Shown piece after piece: positions 1-10,685 of a stretch of 64,000 bases of DNA. The stretch is from contig NC_055986.1 in the NCBI RefSeq assembly GCF_018446385.1, forward strand, positions 76,841,659 to 76,905,658. The letters are read 5' to 3'. The notes under the pieces were generated by a model that was given only the letters and a program-made list of their open reading frames with translations, did not search any database and was not told the DNA's origin. How positions within the stretch are numbered: position 1 is the stretch's first letter; every line of letters starts with the position of its first letter. The translations under genes were made by a program, and so were the position numbers. The DNA comes from Zingiber officinale. Taxonomy: Eukaryota > Streptophyta > Magnoliopsida > Zingiberales > Zingiberaceae.

Positions 1-862
1 AAGGAGATTGTAAGTACCGCTAGTAGTTTTGATGTGGTCAACCAAGTTAAGTTAAGTCTTGATCCTTATGTCTAAGTGTGCAGGAGCTTAGGAACACAAG
101 AAGTCGAGTGAAAGACATAGCTCGAGAGAAGGATGACACGGAAAAAGGAGTGGATAGGCTTGGTGCATCCGAGGGACGAGATGTTGTGGAAGAGTACACC
201 GGTGGATGAAAAGAACGTGTGCGACATCGGAGGGACGAGAAGTCGGTGAGGAAGTCTGCTCGAGGAGAAGGTCGGAGTTGAGTTCGGGTGAGCTCAACTC
301 CAGTTAGCAAGAGCATCACCCACACGAAGAGATTAGCGTATGAGAACTGATCTGCCTTATGGAAGGCGCCTTCCATGGCTTAGAAGGCACCTTTGATGCA
401 TAGTGCGAAGGCGCCTTCCAGTCCATAGAAAGCGCCTTCCCTAGTCGTTACCAGAGTATAATGTTTTATCCTCGGGAGGATAAATTTTATCCGATGGAAG
501 GCACCTTAGACAACTTTGAAGGCACCTCTAAACTGTGGATAATATTTTTCAAGGGCTATAAAAAGACCCTTGGACCTTGAAAATTAACAATAACTCTTGT
601 ATTCATTTCCTAGCAAATTTCTAAGCGTTCAACTAGTGTAAGAGACTTCTCCGCCTACATGAAGGAGACTTTTTTAGTGCTTTCTTTTGCTTTGGGTTAA
701 CAACCACTTATGTTGTAACTAAGTAATTCTTTAGCCTATTTTATTTTTAGTTGTTCAATTTCACTTATATAATTGTGCTACTAATCTGAGTTGAAAGATC
801 GGGAACGATTTTTTTTATTATTTATAGACAATTCACCCTCTCTTGCCGGCCCCGCTACGCCA
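1..862 (+). mobile_element. 3' LTR (with polypurine tract) of a SIRE-type copia element truncated by the window edge
   Basis: The LTR runs from TG at 9 to CA at 862, about 854 bp. It aligns by eye, start to end, with the inverted LTRs at 52714-53576, 54622-55490 and 57662-58534 (863-873 bp). Shared blocks include the start that reaches TTTTGAT, the CTTAGGAACACAAGAAGTCGAG block and the CTCTTGCCGGCC end. Bases 1-8 are purine rich and match the polypurine tract position of related elements, so this is read as a 3' LTR whose internal region lies left of the window. Several GAAGGCGCCTTCC palindromes lie at 360-560. A TATAAAA-like box occurs near 556. It is plus oriented. No right-hand TSD can be assigned because the left end is out of view. 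Confidence 0.75.
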
Positions 863-2027
863 ATAGAACCTCCTCTTGTGAAGTGTACAACATACATACG
901 ATCTCTAGTCAGCACTGATCCACCAGTCATGTGCCTAAACCCATCCATCCTACTCTAATGATATGATATGCCAGTGTACATGTCCAACTCCTTCGACTCT
1001 CCATCCAACCCTCTATTGGCGCCATGAATGTGTCTAGTTGAACCACATCATCTCCTATTTGCAATCTCCACCTGTAACTAGTAAAGTCTCCTACTATGAT
1101 GCACATAGTCCATCAACTCCCTCTACATTAATGCAGATTTACTCATATGTAATCTTCTTGTGTTTGTCCTCCTGAAGAAAATTAGCTCCAACCTCTTGTG
1201 TATCCTCCATAATTTGTATCATCCAACTTATATCACAACATTATCACTCATCAATGCCCAATTCCCTTCAAGTTGCCCTCCTCTCCGATCCTCCTCTATC
1301 AATGTCTGATCAACTCGTATCCTCGAAAGGAAAACAATATACATATATGAACATTATATACATATGTTCAGTCTCTGTATCAATTTTTTTTCCTATTAAA
1401 TATTGATATAGAAAAACATATGTCATCAAATTGAAATCACATTATTTTCTAATTATATATGCAAAAAATTGAAACAATGCACTTCTACCAAATTTTATCT
1501 CATATCTTCTATAAAAAAACCTAATCAATCATCTTCGGGTCTAATGTCTTTGCCCAAAATCATTGACCTCTCATCCAAATAGCACTGTAGTTTGATACCC
1601 CAGTGTTCGATCTCGAGTCCGAGCACCCCAAACACTTACCCGAGCTCAATTACCTGAAGGATTGATCCAAAGCTCGAGCACCCCGAGGACTCATTATGTC
1701 CTAGATCCTAGTACCCCTAAGGATTGCTCCTAGGAAATCAAGTGTTTTATAATGAGAACCCAAGTTTGAATGTCATTGAAATTCAAGCCTTAGAGGAGGT
1801 AAGAAAGTTAGAGGACATTGTCCTAGGGGCAAATGAGGCTCGACATGGGTAGGATCAATAATGAAAGGAGGAAAGGTGGGGAATGCAATTATGAGGTGAC
1901 AGTTACAACCATTACGTAGCAACGTTTACCAAAAGCAAGTTAACGGTTATTAAAGAAAAGGTATATCATATATAGTAGCCTTGAATAGGGGCTGAGTCAA
2001 AAATTTAACTATTCTCTTAATCTTTTC
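863..2027. other. Unassigned AT-rich intergenic DNA
   Basis: I see no credible coding region, LTR boundary or terminal inverted repeat here. The stretch 1560-2027 leads without a visible break into the Ty3/gypsy gag remnant and could be its decayed leader or LTR, but nothing shows this directly. Confidence 0.5.
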
Positions 2028-2523
2028 TCCCCATTTCAGTTCTCCTCAAGTCAGGGACTATAATAGATTAACTAATCCCAAGGAGCATTTGTGTCATTTT
2101 GAGAATGTGGTCTTACTTCATTAATATTCCAACACAATCAAATATCGAGCCTTTCTAACAACCTTAGTTGGTCTAGCCCAATAATGGTTTAACGCTCTCA
2201 AACAACCCACTGTTCGATCATTTGAGGAATTTTATTCATCTTTCTTGCACCACTTTACGAGTTGCAAGAAGTATCAACAAACACCGCTCAGTTTGTTTAA
2301 TCTAAAACAACAATAATTGAAGATATTACGAGAAGTATATACAACAATTTATCAAAATCATCTTGGATGTTCCTTTCACTACCCGAAAATTAATTAGTGC
2401 CCTCTCATAGGAGTTGAAGGATAGGGATTTCTTTTAATCACTAGTGAATAAACCTCCAATTGGGTATGATGAGCTTTTGGGATGAACTAAGAAGTATATT
2501 AATGTTAAGGAGGTGCAACATGT
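2028..2523 (+). pseudogene. Ty3/gypsy gag remnant (Tat-like retrotransposon gag)
   Basis: Conceptual plus-strand translation with frame changes gives the core of plant gypsy Gag. It reads 'NPKEHLCHFEN' near 2070-2100, then 'FLTTLVGLAQ-stop-WFNAL' (2148-2200), 'SFEEFYSSFLHHFTS' (about 2220-2265) and 'KKYQQTPLSLFNLKQ' (to about 2310), and ends 'PPIGYDELLG..KYINVKE'. This order matches the retrotransposon gag domain of Tat-clade elements, which packages the RNA into virus-like particles. Stops and at least two frameshifts make it non-functional. The frame is broken at 2524 by an LTR-like insertion in the opposite orientation. The clade call is from motif resemblance only. Confidence 0.75.
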
Positions 2524-2970
2524 TGATGCCAGACAAAATAACGATTATTCTATGGGCTAAAGAGAAAAAGAATTTGTAGAGAAAATAAAAAGAAAAATCA
2601 AAAAACAAAGAGAAACTATCATCTCTAGATTTTTTACCAAAAATAGAAATTTTATTTAATAACAAAGATTATTTTTAAATAACTAAACAAGATGTTTATA
2701 TATATCCAAAACCCTAATTGTAAGATGAAAATACCAAAAATACCCTAAAGATCAAAAAATAGAAATGATTAAAAATAGTAAAAAAGATGTTTGGGACCTC
2801 TAAAAATGCCCTAAATGACATTTTTTGGATCTAAAATTTAGTCGATTATGGGTTCCACCAAGTAACAAATCTATGTCTCTGAATGAGCTTCAATTCAAAC
2901 CAAAATTGTCTCATTTTGATATTCGAGTCAAAAGTTATGACTTTATTGAAACTCGGATCCTCTTGCATCA
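2524..2970 (-). mobile_element. Solo LTR-like sequence related to the Reina LTR at 27792-28364
   Basis: This stretch is collinear with 27792-28364. Shared elements include the TGG/TGATGCC left end, AACAAAGAGAAA, the TTNTTAATAA-AAAGA block, the AAATACCNNAAA run, the 'AAATTTAG..GATTATGGGTTCC' block and 'GAGTCAAAAGTTAT', in the same order. On the minus strand it begins TGATGCAAGA, and that start is repeated 11 bp further out (to 2981), so the outer end is uncertain. No clear 5-bp TSD is visible. It sits where the gag reading frame at 2028-2523 breaks off, so it is probably a solo LTR inserted into the gag. Confidence 0.6.
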
Positions 2971-3336
2971 ATCTTGCATCATATCACACATCTAGTGAGA
3001 ATACAAAGCCACCGAGAAGGGGGCCAATTGGCAAGGAAGCAAGGGAAATAGGTAATGATATCTCATGTTGTGTCTTCCCATGGGTGGATTGCCCACTACT
3101 TTGTATCATGCCACTACTCTCACCAGGTCATGGATAAAAAACATCCCTCCAAATCTATGAAGGCAACCAAGTGCTTCAGCCAAGGTTTATGGGTGAAATG
3201 TGAAATCCAATGGTATTTATTATGGTTCATAGGGCACTCGGTACAATCATTGGGTCAAATCATTCTATCATCGTCTCTAGGGAGGAGCCTCTGAGGAGGA
3301 TCCATATGCTTAGTTTACAGTAGTGGATGCACCATC
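2971..3336 (+). other. Possible continuation of the gypsy gag after the LTR insertion
   Basis: A plus-strand frame contains 'PPRRGPIGKEAREIG' near 3008-3052, basic and proline rich like the region after the gag core in Tat elements. The rest has no motif that I can assign. The position directly after the LTR at 2524-2970 fits an interrupted gag, but this is inference. Confidence 0.3.
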
Positions 3337-3560
3337 TATTGGTACAGGTAATACTAGATGATTGAACTTGTGTTTTGATGTATGATAAAGAGTTTAAACT
3401 TAGGCATTATGAATCTAACTTGGGTGTTGAGTATACATGTCACTTAATAAGAAAAACCCAATTAGGTCAGGAGTACCGGACACTAGGCAGAAGAGAAAGT
3501 CTTAATAGATCAAGTGAAATGGATATTAGGCAAGGGAAGACTAGATGAGTTGACAAAATA
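3337..3560 (+). repeat. Fragment of a SIRE-type copia LTR
   Basis: The stretch carries diverged versions of blocks from the start of the LTRs at 46377 and 59540: 'GTTTTGATG.ATGATAA', then 'TTAGGTCAGGAG', then 'GTCTTAATAGATCAAGTG'. It is plus oriented and decayed, and neither end is defined. It is followed to 3857 by about 300 bp in which I see nothing assignable, apart from an imperfect short duplication around 'CATAATTTGACTTGAG' (near 3575 and 3610). Confidence 0.4.
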
Positions 3561-3857
3561 AATCAAATGACTACATAATTTGACTTGAGAGGATCCAACC
3601 AAGGTAATTCATAATTTGACTTGAGCGTCTGAGAGGTCTGGCTAAGGTTTGTCTTTCCCTCCCTTCTAACCTTTTTCCAGTACTTTCAGTTTCCCTTGCC
3701 AAGTCGCTGGAGACCTTCATTAAAGTCCTTGTGTTGCTTGGTTGGACAACCATCGACCAGCTAAAAGCCCAACCCGACAATTGACGACCCAAGAGGATCT
3801 GACCTGACACACATTTGACCTACCAAAAGAACTTGGCTATGGATACACCGAGGAAAC

Positions 3858-5062
3858 TGTTGGATCGTAGAAGTTGCTAGAGGGGGGATGAATAGCGATC
3901 GAAAATTCGTTATCGAATTAGAGTAAGTAGTGGAAAGGAAAGACAAAACACAACGTTAACACGAACTATTTTTACTTGGTTCAGAGCCTTCGTCGACTCC
4001 TTCTCCAAGGTCCGCACTTGTCGAGTGCTTTCGTTGGGCAATTCACTAGCAGTTCAAAAATTGATTACAAAGTTAAGTACAGGAATAAACATGAAATACC
4101 GACAATAGAAAAATAATAAGATCGAATTATAGGTTGTCAGAGCAGCCTCGCAGCGTCGTAGGAGCAGTGCGCAATGTAATAGTCGTAGGAAGAAGTTGTT
4201 GTATTTCAACTCTGGAGGTAGGCTCCTTATATAGGAGTGCTCCGGGCGCCAGAACCCCTTCCGGACGCCCGGACCGTGGTGTAGGCCCGGCCAATCAGCA
4301 CGCTCTATATTTGCGACAGGATAAGTTTTTGCCTTCCAGACCCCCGGACCAGTTCCGGGCACCGGACCAACTCCGGGCACCCGGATCCCTTCTGGGTGCC
4401 CGAACCACCATTTTCCAAAAATTCCTTTTCCTGCAAGAAAATGTTAGTCTGAGGAAAAACAAAGATTAAACTACCCTGCAAAACAAAAATTAGCACAAAT
4501 ATAATAAAACAAGATAATAATTAGATTCCGTCTCACCGAGACCGGAATCTAGTCGCGATCTCGACTTAGATTCCCAAAATAGTTCTAAGTTGGATCAACG
4601 CCTACTGTTCCCTCAAATGGAGAACGAGTCCTCACCAAGTCACTCTCCTCCAGTGACTTACCTTAACTTACCTGCCAGATGTTCGGTCAGTTCGTCGACC
4701 CATCTAGACTTCGTACCAGCTACCCGGTCGGCCTGTCGACCTAGCTGGACTTTGTGTCAAACATTCGGTCAACCCATCGACCTATCTAGACTTCATGCCA
4801 GCTATCCGGTCGGCCTGTCGACCTAGATGAACTTCATGTCAGCTATCCGGTCGGCCCGTTGACCTAGCTGGGCTTTATGCCAACTATCCGGTCGACCCGT
4901 TGACCTAGTCGGGCTTCGTGCCAGCTATCTAGTCAGCCTGTCGACCTAGCTAAGCTTCTCCTACACACTTAGTCAAAATATGAGATCACAATGAAACTAA
5001 CTTAACATATTTTGTTATTCATCAAAACTTGAGTTAGACCGTTAGTGCTAACCACACCAACA
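3858..5062 (-). mobile_element. Solo LTR of a SIRE-type copia element, TSD GAAAC
   Basis: The 1205-bp unit starts TGTTGG at 3858 and ends CCAACA at 5062, with a perfect 5-bp direct repeat, GAAAC, at 3853-3857 and 5063-5067. Minus-strand reading begins TGTTGGTGTGGTTAGC and continues into 'CAAGTTTTGATGAA', as in the SIRE LTR at 46377, so the LTR is inverted. Between the TSDs there is no primer-binding site, coding region or second LTR, which indicates a solo LTR left by LTR-LTR recombination. Internal features are GC-rich 'CCGGGCGCC'-like palindromes (4235-4410) and a 42-bp tandem array (4678-4960). Confidence 0.9.
4678..4960. repeat. 42-bp tandem repeat array inside the solo LTR
   Basis: Six to seven degenerate copies of a roughly 42-bp unit are marked by 'CCGGTCGGCCTGTCGACC' followed by 'TAGCTGGACTT..TGCCAGCTAT'. 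Core copies sit near 4683, 4725, 4766, 4808, 4849 and 4890. Each carries a GTCGAC-type palindrome, which makes the array GC rich inside an AT-rich LTR. Confidence 0.8.
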
Positions 5063-5289
5063 GAAACAACCCATCCCTTGATCTTAGTTGGATCAGGCTT
5101 CACATATCCAATATTTAGAGATGAAAGTGAACTTTCCTAAAGTCTTTCTTAAATCCTCAACTTGTAATCTTAATGGAGAGTTTATATGGACTGGGAGGCA
5201 GCCCACTTATATTCCCCTTTGATAAAGTGATTGCTACAGATACAAGATCTTATAGTTTCGGTTATTAGGGTACTAGAGGACATTAGACA
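5063..5289. other. Unassigned sequence between solo LTR and LINE remnant
   Basis: This is the sequence into which the 3858-5062 LTR inserted. No motif is recognised. It may be decayed LINE coding sequence upstream of the zinc-binding region. Confidence 0.4.
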
Positions 5290-5740
5290 GTGGCTAGCAT
5301 CTTGGTTTGTGTAGGATGGAGGGGTAGCCCGGGCATGTGACTTCTTTAGGCATTATAATCCTAAGAAGTCTTGGACCGTGATAGTGTGAAAGACTTACCT
5401 ACAGCCAAGTCATGCAGTTTCCTTTTGGATGTTGGCACAAAGATGTCGTCCCACCAGAGATAGACATGAGTATTTGGAGGATTGGCAATGCATCTTTTGC
5501 AGATAGGTGTTGGAGACACAAGAGCATCTATATATTTTTCATTTTCCTCATGTCGCAGACTATGTAGGAGGATTAGAGGCTGGCTTCATATCCAACCTGA
5601 GATGCCCACCTACTAGAGGATGATGAGTCTATGGGAGATATTATCATGGAAGTAGAATGTTGATAAAGGCTCATCACCATGCCTTGTCTTCTATGATACA
5701 GTATGGCCCCCAGGGCATAGCACAGACGGTGAGTACATAA
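5290..5740 (+). pseudogene. LINE (non-LTR retrotransposon) C-terminal zinc-binding remnant (zf-RVT)
   Basis: A plus-strand translation with stops and frameshifts reads 'NPKKSWTVIV', then 'PSHAVSFWMLAQRCRPTRDR', then 'QCIFCR..LETQEHLYIFF' around 5360-5550. This is the order seen in plant LINE ORF2 after the reverse transcriptase: H-A-(V/F)-x-x-W-x-L-A, then (L/P)-T-R-D-R, then C-x-x-C, and E-T-x-x-H-L. The region downstream to 5740 has weaker resemblance (a tryptophan-rich helix, then 'SSMIQYG'). The reverse transcriptase domain itself is not visible upstream, so this is a 5'-truncated or interrupted copy. It is non-functional. Confidence 0.7.
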
Positions 5741-5944
5741 CATCTCTGGCGTAATGACTAGGGACTGATTCTTAGGAATTGGCGACCTAGGGTTTGCCCC
5801 ATCATGCGCCTATGACCTGTATACCTGTATTTACCTCTCTCCATATCCGCGAAGCCGACACTAGGGGACTGCTAAGGTAGTGGAAGGAAAAACATAGGAA
5901 TGATGGGTTTAAATTTGTGAGTAGTTCATTAGTCAAGTATATTG
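5741..5944. other. Unassigned, possibly LINE 3' region
   Basis: No reading frame or repeat is recognised. Position suggests LINE 3' sequence, but no poly(A) tail is seen. The last five bases (5940-5944, TATTG) are the left TSD of the next element. Confidence 0.35.
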
Positions 5945-7887
5945 TGTTAGAGAAGGTGCCCTGTAAAGCCAACTATTGGCTAGGGCTTTATAACTCTTAT
6001 AAATAAATAACATTTATTTTAATATAATTCAATTCAAGTTGGCATTACTTTATCTTTATACCCATGCTATATGCATAGATAAAGTTATTGAATATACTAT
6101 AGTGAGATATGGTGGTACATATGATGGTCATCATGAAATATATCAATATTTACTATATATTCTAAATATGTTCCTAGTCAATTGGGCCACCTAATAAATA
6201 AGGATAAAAGGCTGCTTGAGCTAGAAACTAGCATCTGTGATGTAGTGTATGATGTTTCATTGGTAAGGACATAGAGATATTCAAACATACAGATGGGTAA
6301 TCATATGATAAGTTCATTGAACATTCCTCACACAGACTTTCCAAGTGGTTATCATTTATCGAGTGGATAAGTCTTTGGTGGTGATTGTACACTAGTAGTC
6401 CTTATAACCCGAGATAATACTGAGACTCTATTTGCTGAGGCTGCACTTTGACTCATTTACTGACTCTATTAGGGTCATCAGGTAGTGAGATTGGGTGTAG
6501 TAACGAAACATAAAGGAGTTAGTGTATTGTAGTCAGGGATTCATCACATGCCCACAGGTGTGAATATCCTATGTAATATATTATTTTTATAGCATATAAA
6601 GTCTCTGATCAGAGCTGTAAGGTGTACTTTAAAAAAGGAGTTTCCTAGTTACATATGCGATATCACTATAAGATATATCATATGGTTGTCAAATCATTAT
6701 ATAATCCTCGATATATCAATGATTGTATATTTGACCAGGATATATGAGATGAAGAGACCGGACTATATGTTAACCATAATCGACTAGTTCTTACCGGCAC
6801 TATTCAGTGATACCTAGGGAATCATGAGGCTGTGCTACTTGACACTCTTACCATGATTCATTCGGTGTTAATCATAATTAGTTCTGACATCCTATAATTA
6901 AGTAGTTGATCATAGGATGAGGCTATTAAGGGTATGTCCGAATAAAAGACAAGTATTGTCATGAATCATAAAGAGTTGTAAACCCACGACTAGCTGTATC
7001 CCTGAACAATTAAGGGTCACACAAGTATTGGTTTCCCTATTTTTCGTTGAGAAAGTCAAATTCAAGCAGTTGAATTTGACAAATAAAGTTTGATGTGATC
7101 AAACTGTGTATTGATAAATAAAGTTTGATATGATCAAATGTTAAAATGACATCTAGTCAATGAAAATAAGGAGAGTGGAAGAGTTCCACACAAAGTCTAT
7201 AAATTAAATTTATATTATTATAATAGCGAGCAAGTGTGTTTGTCACATCAACGATATTGGATCGTTGATATGATTACAATAGACTCGCAGTATTAGGTTT
7301 TAAAAAAGTTCTAAAAATCTAATAGATAAAGATGGAAAATATATGGGACCTTGAAAGTTTAAGCCCAAAAGAAAATGCAATTACAATTAAAATTGCATCA
7401 TGAGAAAATAAAAAAATAATAAAAAAGATTTCATGGTCAATGTAACATGAGAAAAAGAATTTTTTTTTTTCCATTTTCCCACTCTCCATGTTATCTTTTT
7501 CCCCCACTCATTCTCTCCACTCACTCTATGTTTTTTTTTTGGCTTGCTCTTTAAGAAATTAAAATTAAGAGCTTTCACTACTAGAAATATAACATATTAC
7601 GACACTTTCTTCATGACATTTAATTTTAAATGTCACTATAAATATTTTTTAATGATATTTATCAAAAAGGATTATTTTAAATATAAAAATATCATTTTAG
7701 ACAATATATAGTGACAGATTTCATCAATGTCACCATATATCATCCTAATAATAACTTAATAATTAAGCCATCTTTTTGTTTTTGCCCTAACCTAACGCTA
7801 AGCCCTCACACTTCCCTCACGCACCGATTGATTTCCTTCTTCTTCTCTGTTCTCGCTATCTCGCCGCTCACCCACGCTCAAGTGCCG

Positions 7888-8050
7888 CTCCTCTCCCTTT
7901 CTCTTCCCTAATCTGCTCTCGTCGTTGCTGCTTCTCTCCCTTGCTCCTCCCTAATCTACTCTCGTCATCGCCGCTCCTCTCCCTTTCTCCCCCCTAATCT
8001 GCTCTCGTCGTTGCCGCTCCTCTCCCTTTTTCCTCCCTAATCTGCTCTTG
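7888..8050 (+). repeat. 43-bp tandem repeat (about 3.8 copies) in the CACTA element
   Basis: The unit is built on CTCCTCTCCCTTTCTCTTCC followed by CTAATCTGCTCTCGTCGTTG. Copies begin near 7888, 7931, 7974 and 8017, and the last is partial. It lies in a pyrimidine-rich plus-strand stretch (7780-8170) that looks like 5' leader of the transposon gene. Confidence 0.8.
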
Positions 8051-9644
8051 CACTCACACATACCTGTGCCACCACCGACCTCCATCGTGTGTCGCCACCA
8101 CGATTCCTCCATAGCACCGCCTACACGCCGTGATTCTGCCTGTCTCCTCCCAAACCCATTCTCGTCATCGCGGCTCCCTAATATGCTCTCACTGTGATTT
8201 GTAAATTTTTTTTTTATGTTGTGGATTGGAAGTGTTGTTTTGTTTATGCTCCTAACTCATTTCTTATTCATTTCTTGTTTTTTTTAGGTTGTGGATTGGA
8301 AGTTTTGATAGTCACCTTGCTCCTTTCTACAGAATCAAACAGGTATATATAATAATAGTTTTTAAGTTTCAGTCCATATCTAACAAGCTTCACTTGTATG
8401 TGTGGTTGGTTTATTTTCTTTGAATTTTGATGGATATGTTTCTTTCTTATGTAATTTCTTATGTAACGTGTTCAATGTTAGTGAGTGTTATGAGATCTAG
8501 GGATTCTTTAGTTTGCTCCACTTGGCTAATGATGTCAACTATGCCCCTGCTCATCACCTAAAGGTACACTTCATTACCAAATTCACCCTTATATCTTGTG
8601 CTTTGCACAAAACATAACTAGCTTAAAGACATCCTTTGGAAGGTTTGACAATAGAGCCATGGAGTGGTTGTATTGCTTGTAGTTGTAATCATAATTTAGT
8701 TTCTTTGCACAAGAAGAGTACAAATGTTTGATCTTGTAAGACTTTTAGAGATTCTTAATTTCTTCAACTTGATCACCTCTACATCTCATGTTTATTCTCA
8801 ATACTTCTACTTCTCAACATCAAGCTCAACCTAGAGGTGTTAGTTCTATGAAATTACCTTATTATTATGGCTGAGTTGGAGACTTCTACTAAGTTACTTT
8901 TCTACTCATCCTAAATTAGAAAAATAGTTCAACTATATCCTTGGATAAAAAACATCATCTTCCAATTAACTTGAGTTGTTAGTTTTGTTCAAATATTCCT
9001 ACAAGCATTCAACTTCAATAGGGTCAAGTTGGTTTTCTTTTAGACCATTATTATCAAGTTGGGTGAAATCATGGAACCTATATCTTGTTAATATTGAAGA
9101 AAGACATAAAGCAATGACAACTAAGTACTAGGTAGAAGATTTCAAGTGTATATGATTTTAAGGCTTTATATGATGTGGTGTCCATAGTAAATTTTAAGGT
9201 TTTATAGTTCATTTTCGTTAGACACCACTTTAGTCCATTATTTAGTCATCTACTTTTTTTTTTCGGAAAATAGATACATGATGTATAAATATACTTTGAG
9301 AGGCAAGAAACTCTCAAAGAAAATTGTCAAAACATACAAAATTATGGGAGTTGATTCCTCAACAGTTGAGGTAAAACTCCACACTCACTTGCATGCAACA
9401 TGAGAGCATGCAAGATACCAGCCATCATCACAACAAAATAACCAACGTGCAAACACAATTCCAACATGCGGATTTGTGTTCACACTTACACCTCACCAAA
9501 GAGATGAAAGAGCTCAAGTAGAATAATATATGAGACTAGTTACTTTTTGGATCATATAAAAATCAAAGGTATGTATTTTATTTATTTAGAATATAATGTT
9601 ACTAGACTTTTATTTTATGTATTATGTGTAATTTAATATATTAG

Positions 9645-10685
9645 GAAAGAAGTGAAAATAATAAAAATGCTAGAAAGCAAAGGATAATGACCATGGGAAG
9701 GACATCTTTTTCTCAAATGCAACAAACATTGGTAGATCTTTTTATCATATTATAATTTTATGTACATTTGATTATAGAAATTAGTAGCCAAATATATTTT
9801 CAGAAAAAAAAGGGACATCCTCCAACACGAGTTGAATTATTTCATGTCTGTTTTACTCATGCTAATGGAAGTCCCTCAAGTAATATTGTAAAAGAAAGAT
9901 TGGTAAGATACTTTATACTCTTCATTTATTTTATTTTAAAGTATTTTTTAATTATCATTATGTATTAACTAAGTATTAACATGTCTTGAAGGCTGCAATG
10001 AAAGAACTAGAAAATCAACTTCCTGAAGATTACAATGATCAAGTGAGCCCGAATGATATATTTGCTCAAATCATGAGACCAGATAGACCTGGTCGAGTAC
10101 GTATGCTTGGTGATGGTATTAGCCCATCTGATTTATGGGGAGTAGTTTCTAGTCGTGGCACATGCAATCGACTAGTTATGGAACAGAATGCAAAGTTAGA
10201 ACAGATGAATAAACAAATCAAAAAGCAAGGTCAACATATTACAATGTTAGAAACAAAGATTTCTGAACAATCAAGCACAAATCCACTTTCAAATTGTAAT
10301 AATAGTCAACACACTTCATCGAGTAGTAATCCACAAGGTTCTATTCCATCTCATCCAACCTTACGGGTAAGATTTTTTTAATTTCTATTTTATTATATAT
10401 TCCACACATCTTGAAAAATTTTTGCTATATTTTTCACTTTCATGTAGATTGGAAGTTCTGTCTTGATCAAAAGTTTATTTAATTCAATAAAAATTGTGGC
10501 AAAAGGAGTGCTCCTCAATATGAATCCAAATAATATAGTAGGGAGACAAAAAACTAGGACCAAATTGGTGTGAAGTACAAGTACTAGTCGTCCTAGAACC
10601 CGAAGAAAATTTAATTAGACCTTATAATCTTTTATAAAGGTTTGAGGATACACTTGGAGGACTGATAGCTTGGCCTTATCATTTG
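9645..10685 (+). pseudogene. CACTA-encoded Transposase_24-type (Ptta/En/Spm) protein, exon remnants
   Basis: Four exon-like segments keep AG...GT borders. They are 9645-9731 ('NARKQRIMTMGRTSFSQMQ'), 9804-9902 ('GHPPTRVELFHVCFTHANG', 'NIVKERL'), 9992-10366 ('DIFAQIMRPDRPGRVRMLG', 'LWG', then a glutamine- and lysine-rich stretch likely to form a coiled coil) and 10448-10685 ('VAKGVLL', 'EPEENLIRPYN', 'GGLIAWPYHL'). This order (basic N-side, PTR-x-E-L-F, G-R-V-R-x-x-G, coiled coil, P-E-E-x-L-x-RPY, I-A-W-P) is that of the plant Transposase_24 family, DNA-binding accessory proteins of En/Spm elements. Exon 3 is open throughout. Exon 4 has a frameshift and a stop near 10570-10650. No start exon was found, so it is called a pseudogene. 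Confidence 0.75.

Noticed and set aside
2883..3294. Two overlapping plus-strand frames of about 80 codons as a host gene
   Set aside because: They begin inside the Reina-like LTR, run into gag debris and have no domain.
4054..4469. Overlapping open frames of about 110 codons on both strands
   Set aside because: They are caused by GC-rich palindromes within the solo LTR, which suppress stops on both strands.
9768..9968. A 66-codon frame taken as a separate small gene
   Set aside because: It is one exon of the CACTA gene read through its 5' GT splice site at 9903 into the intron.
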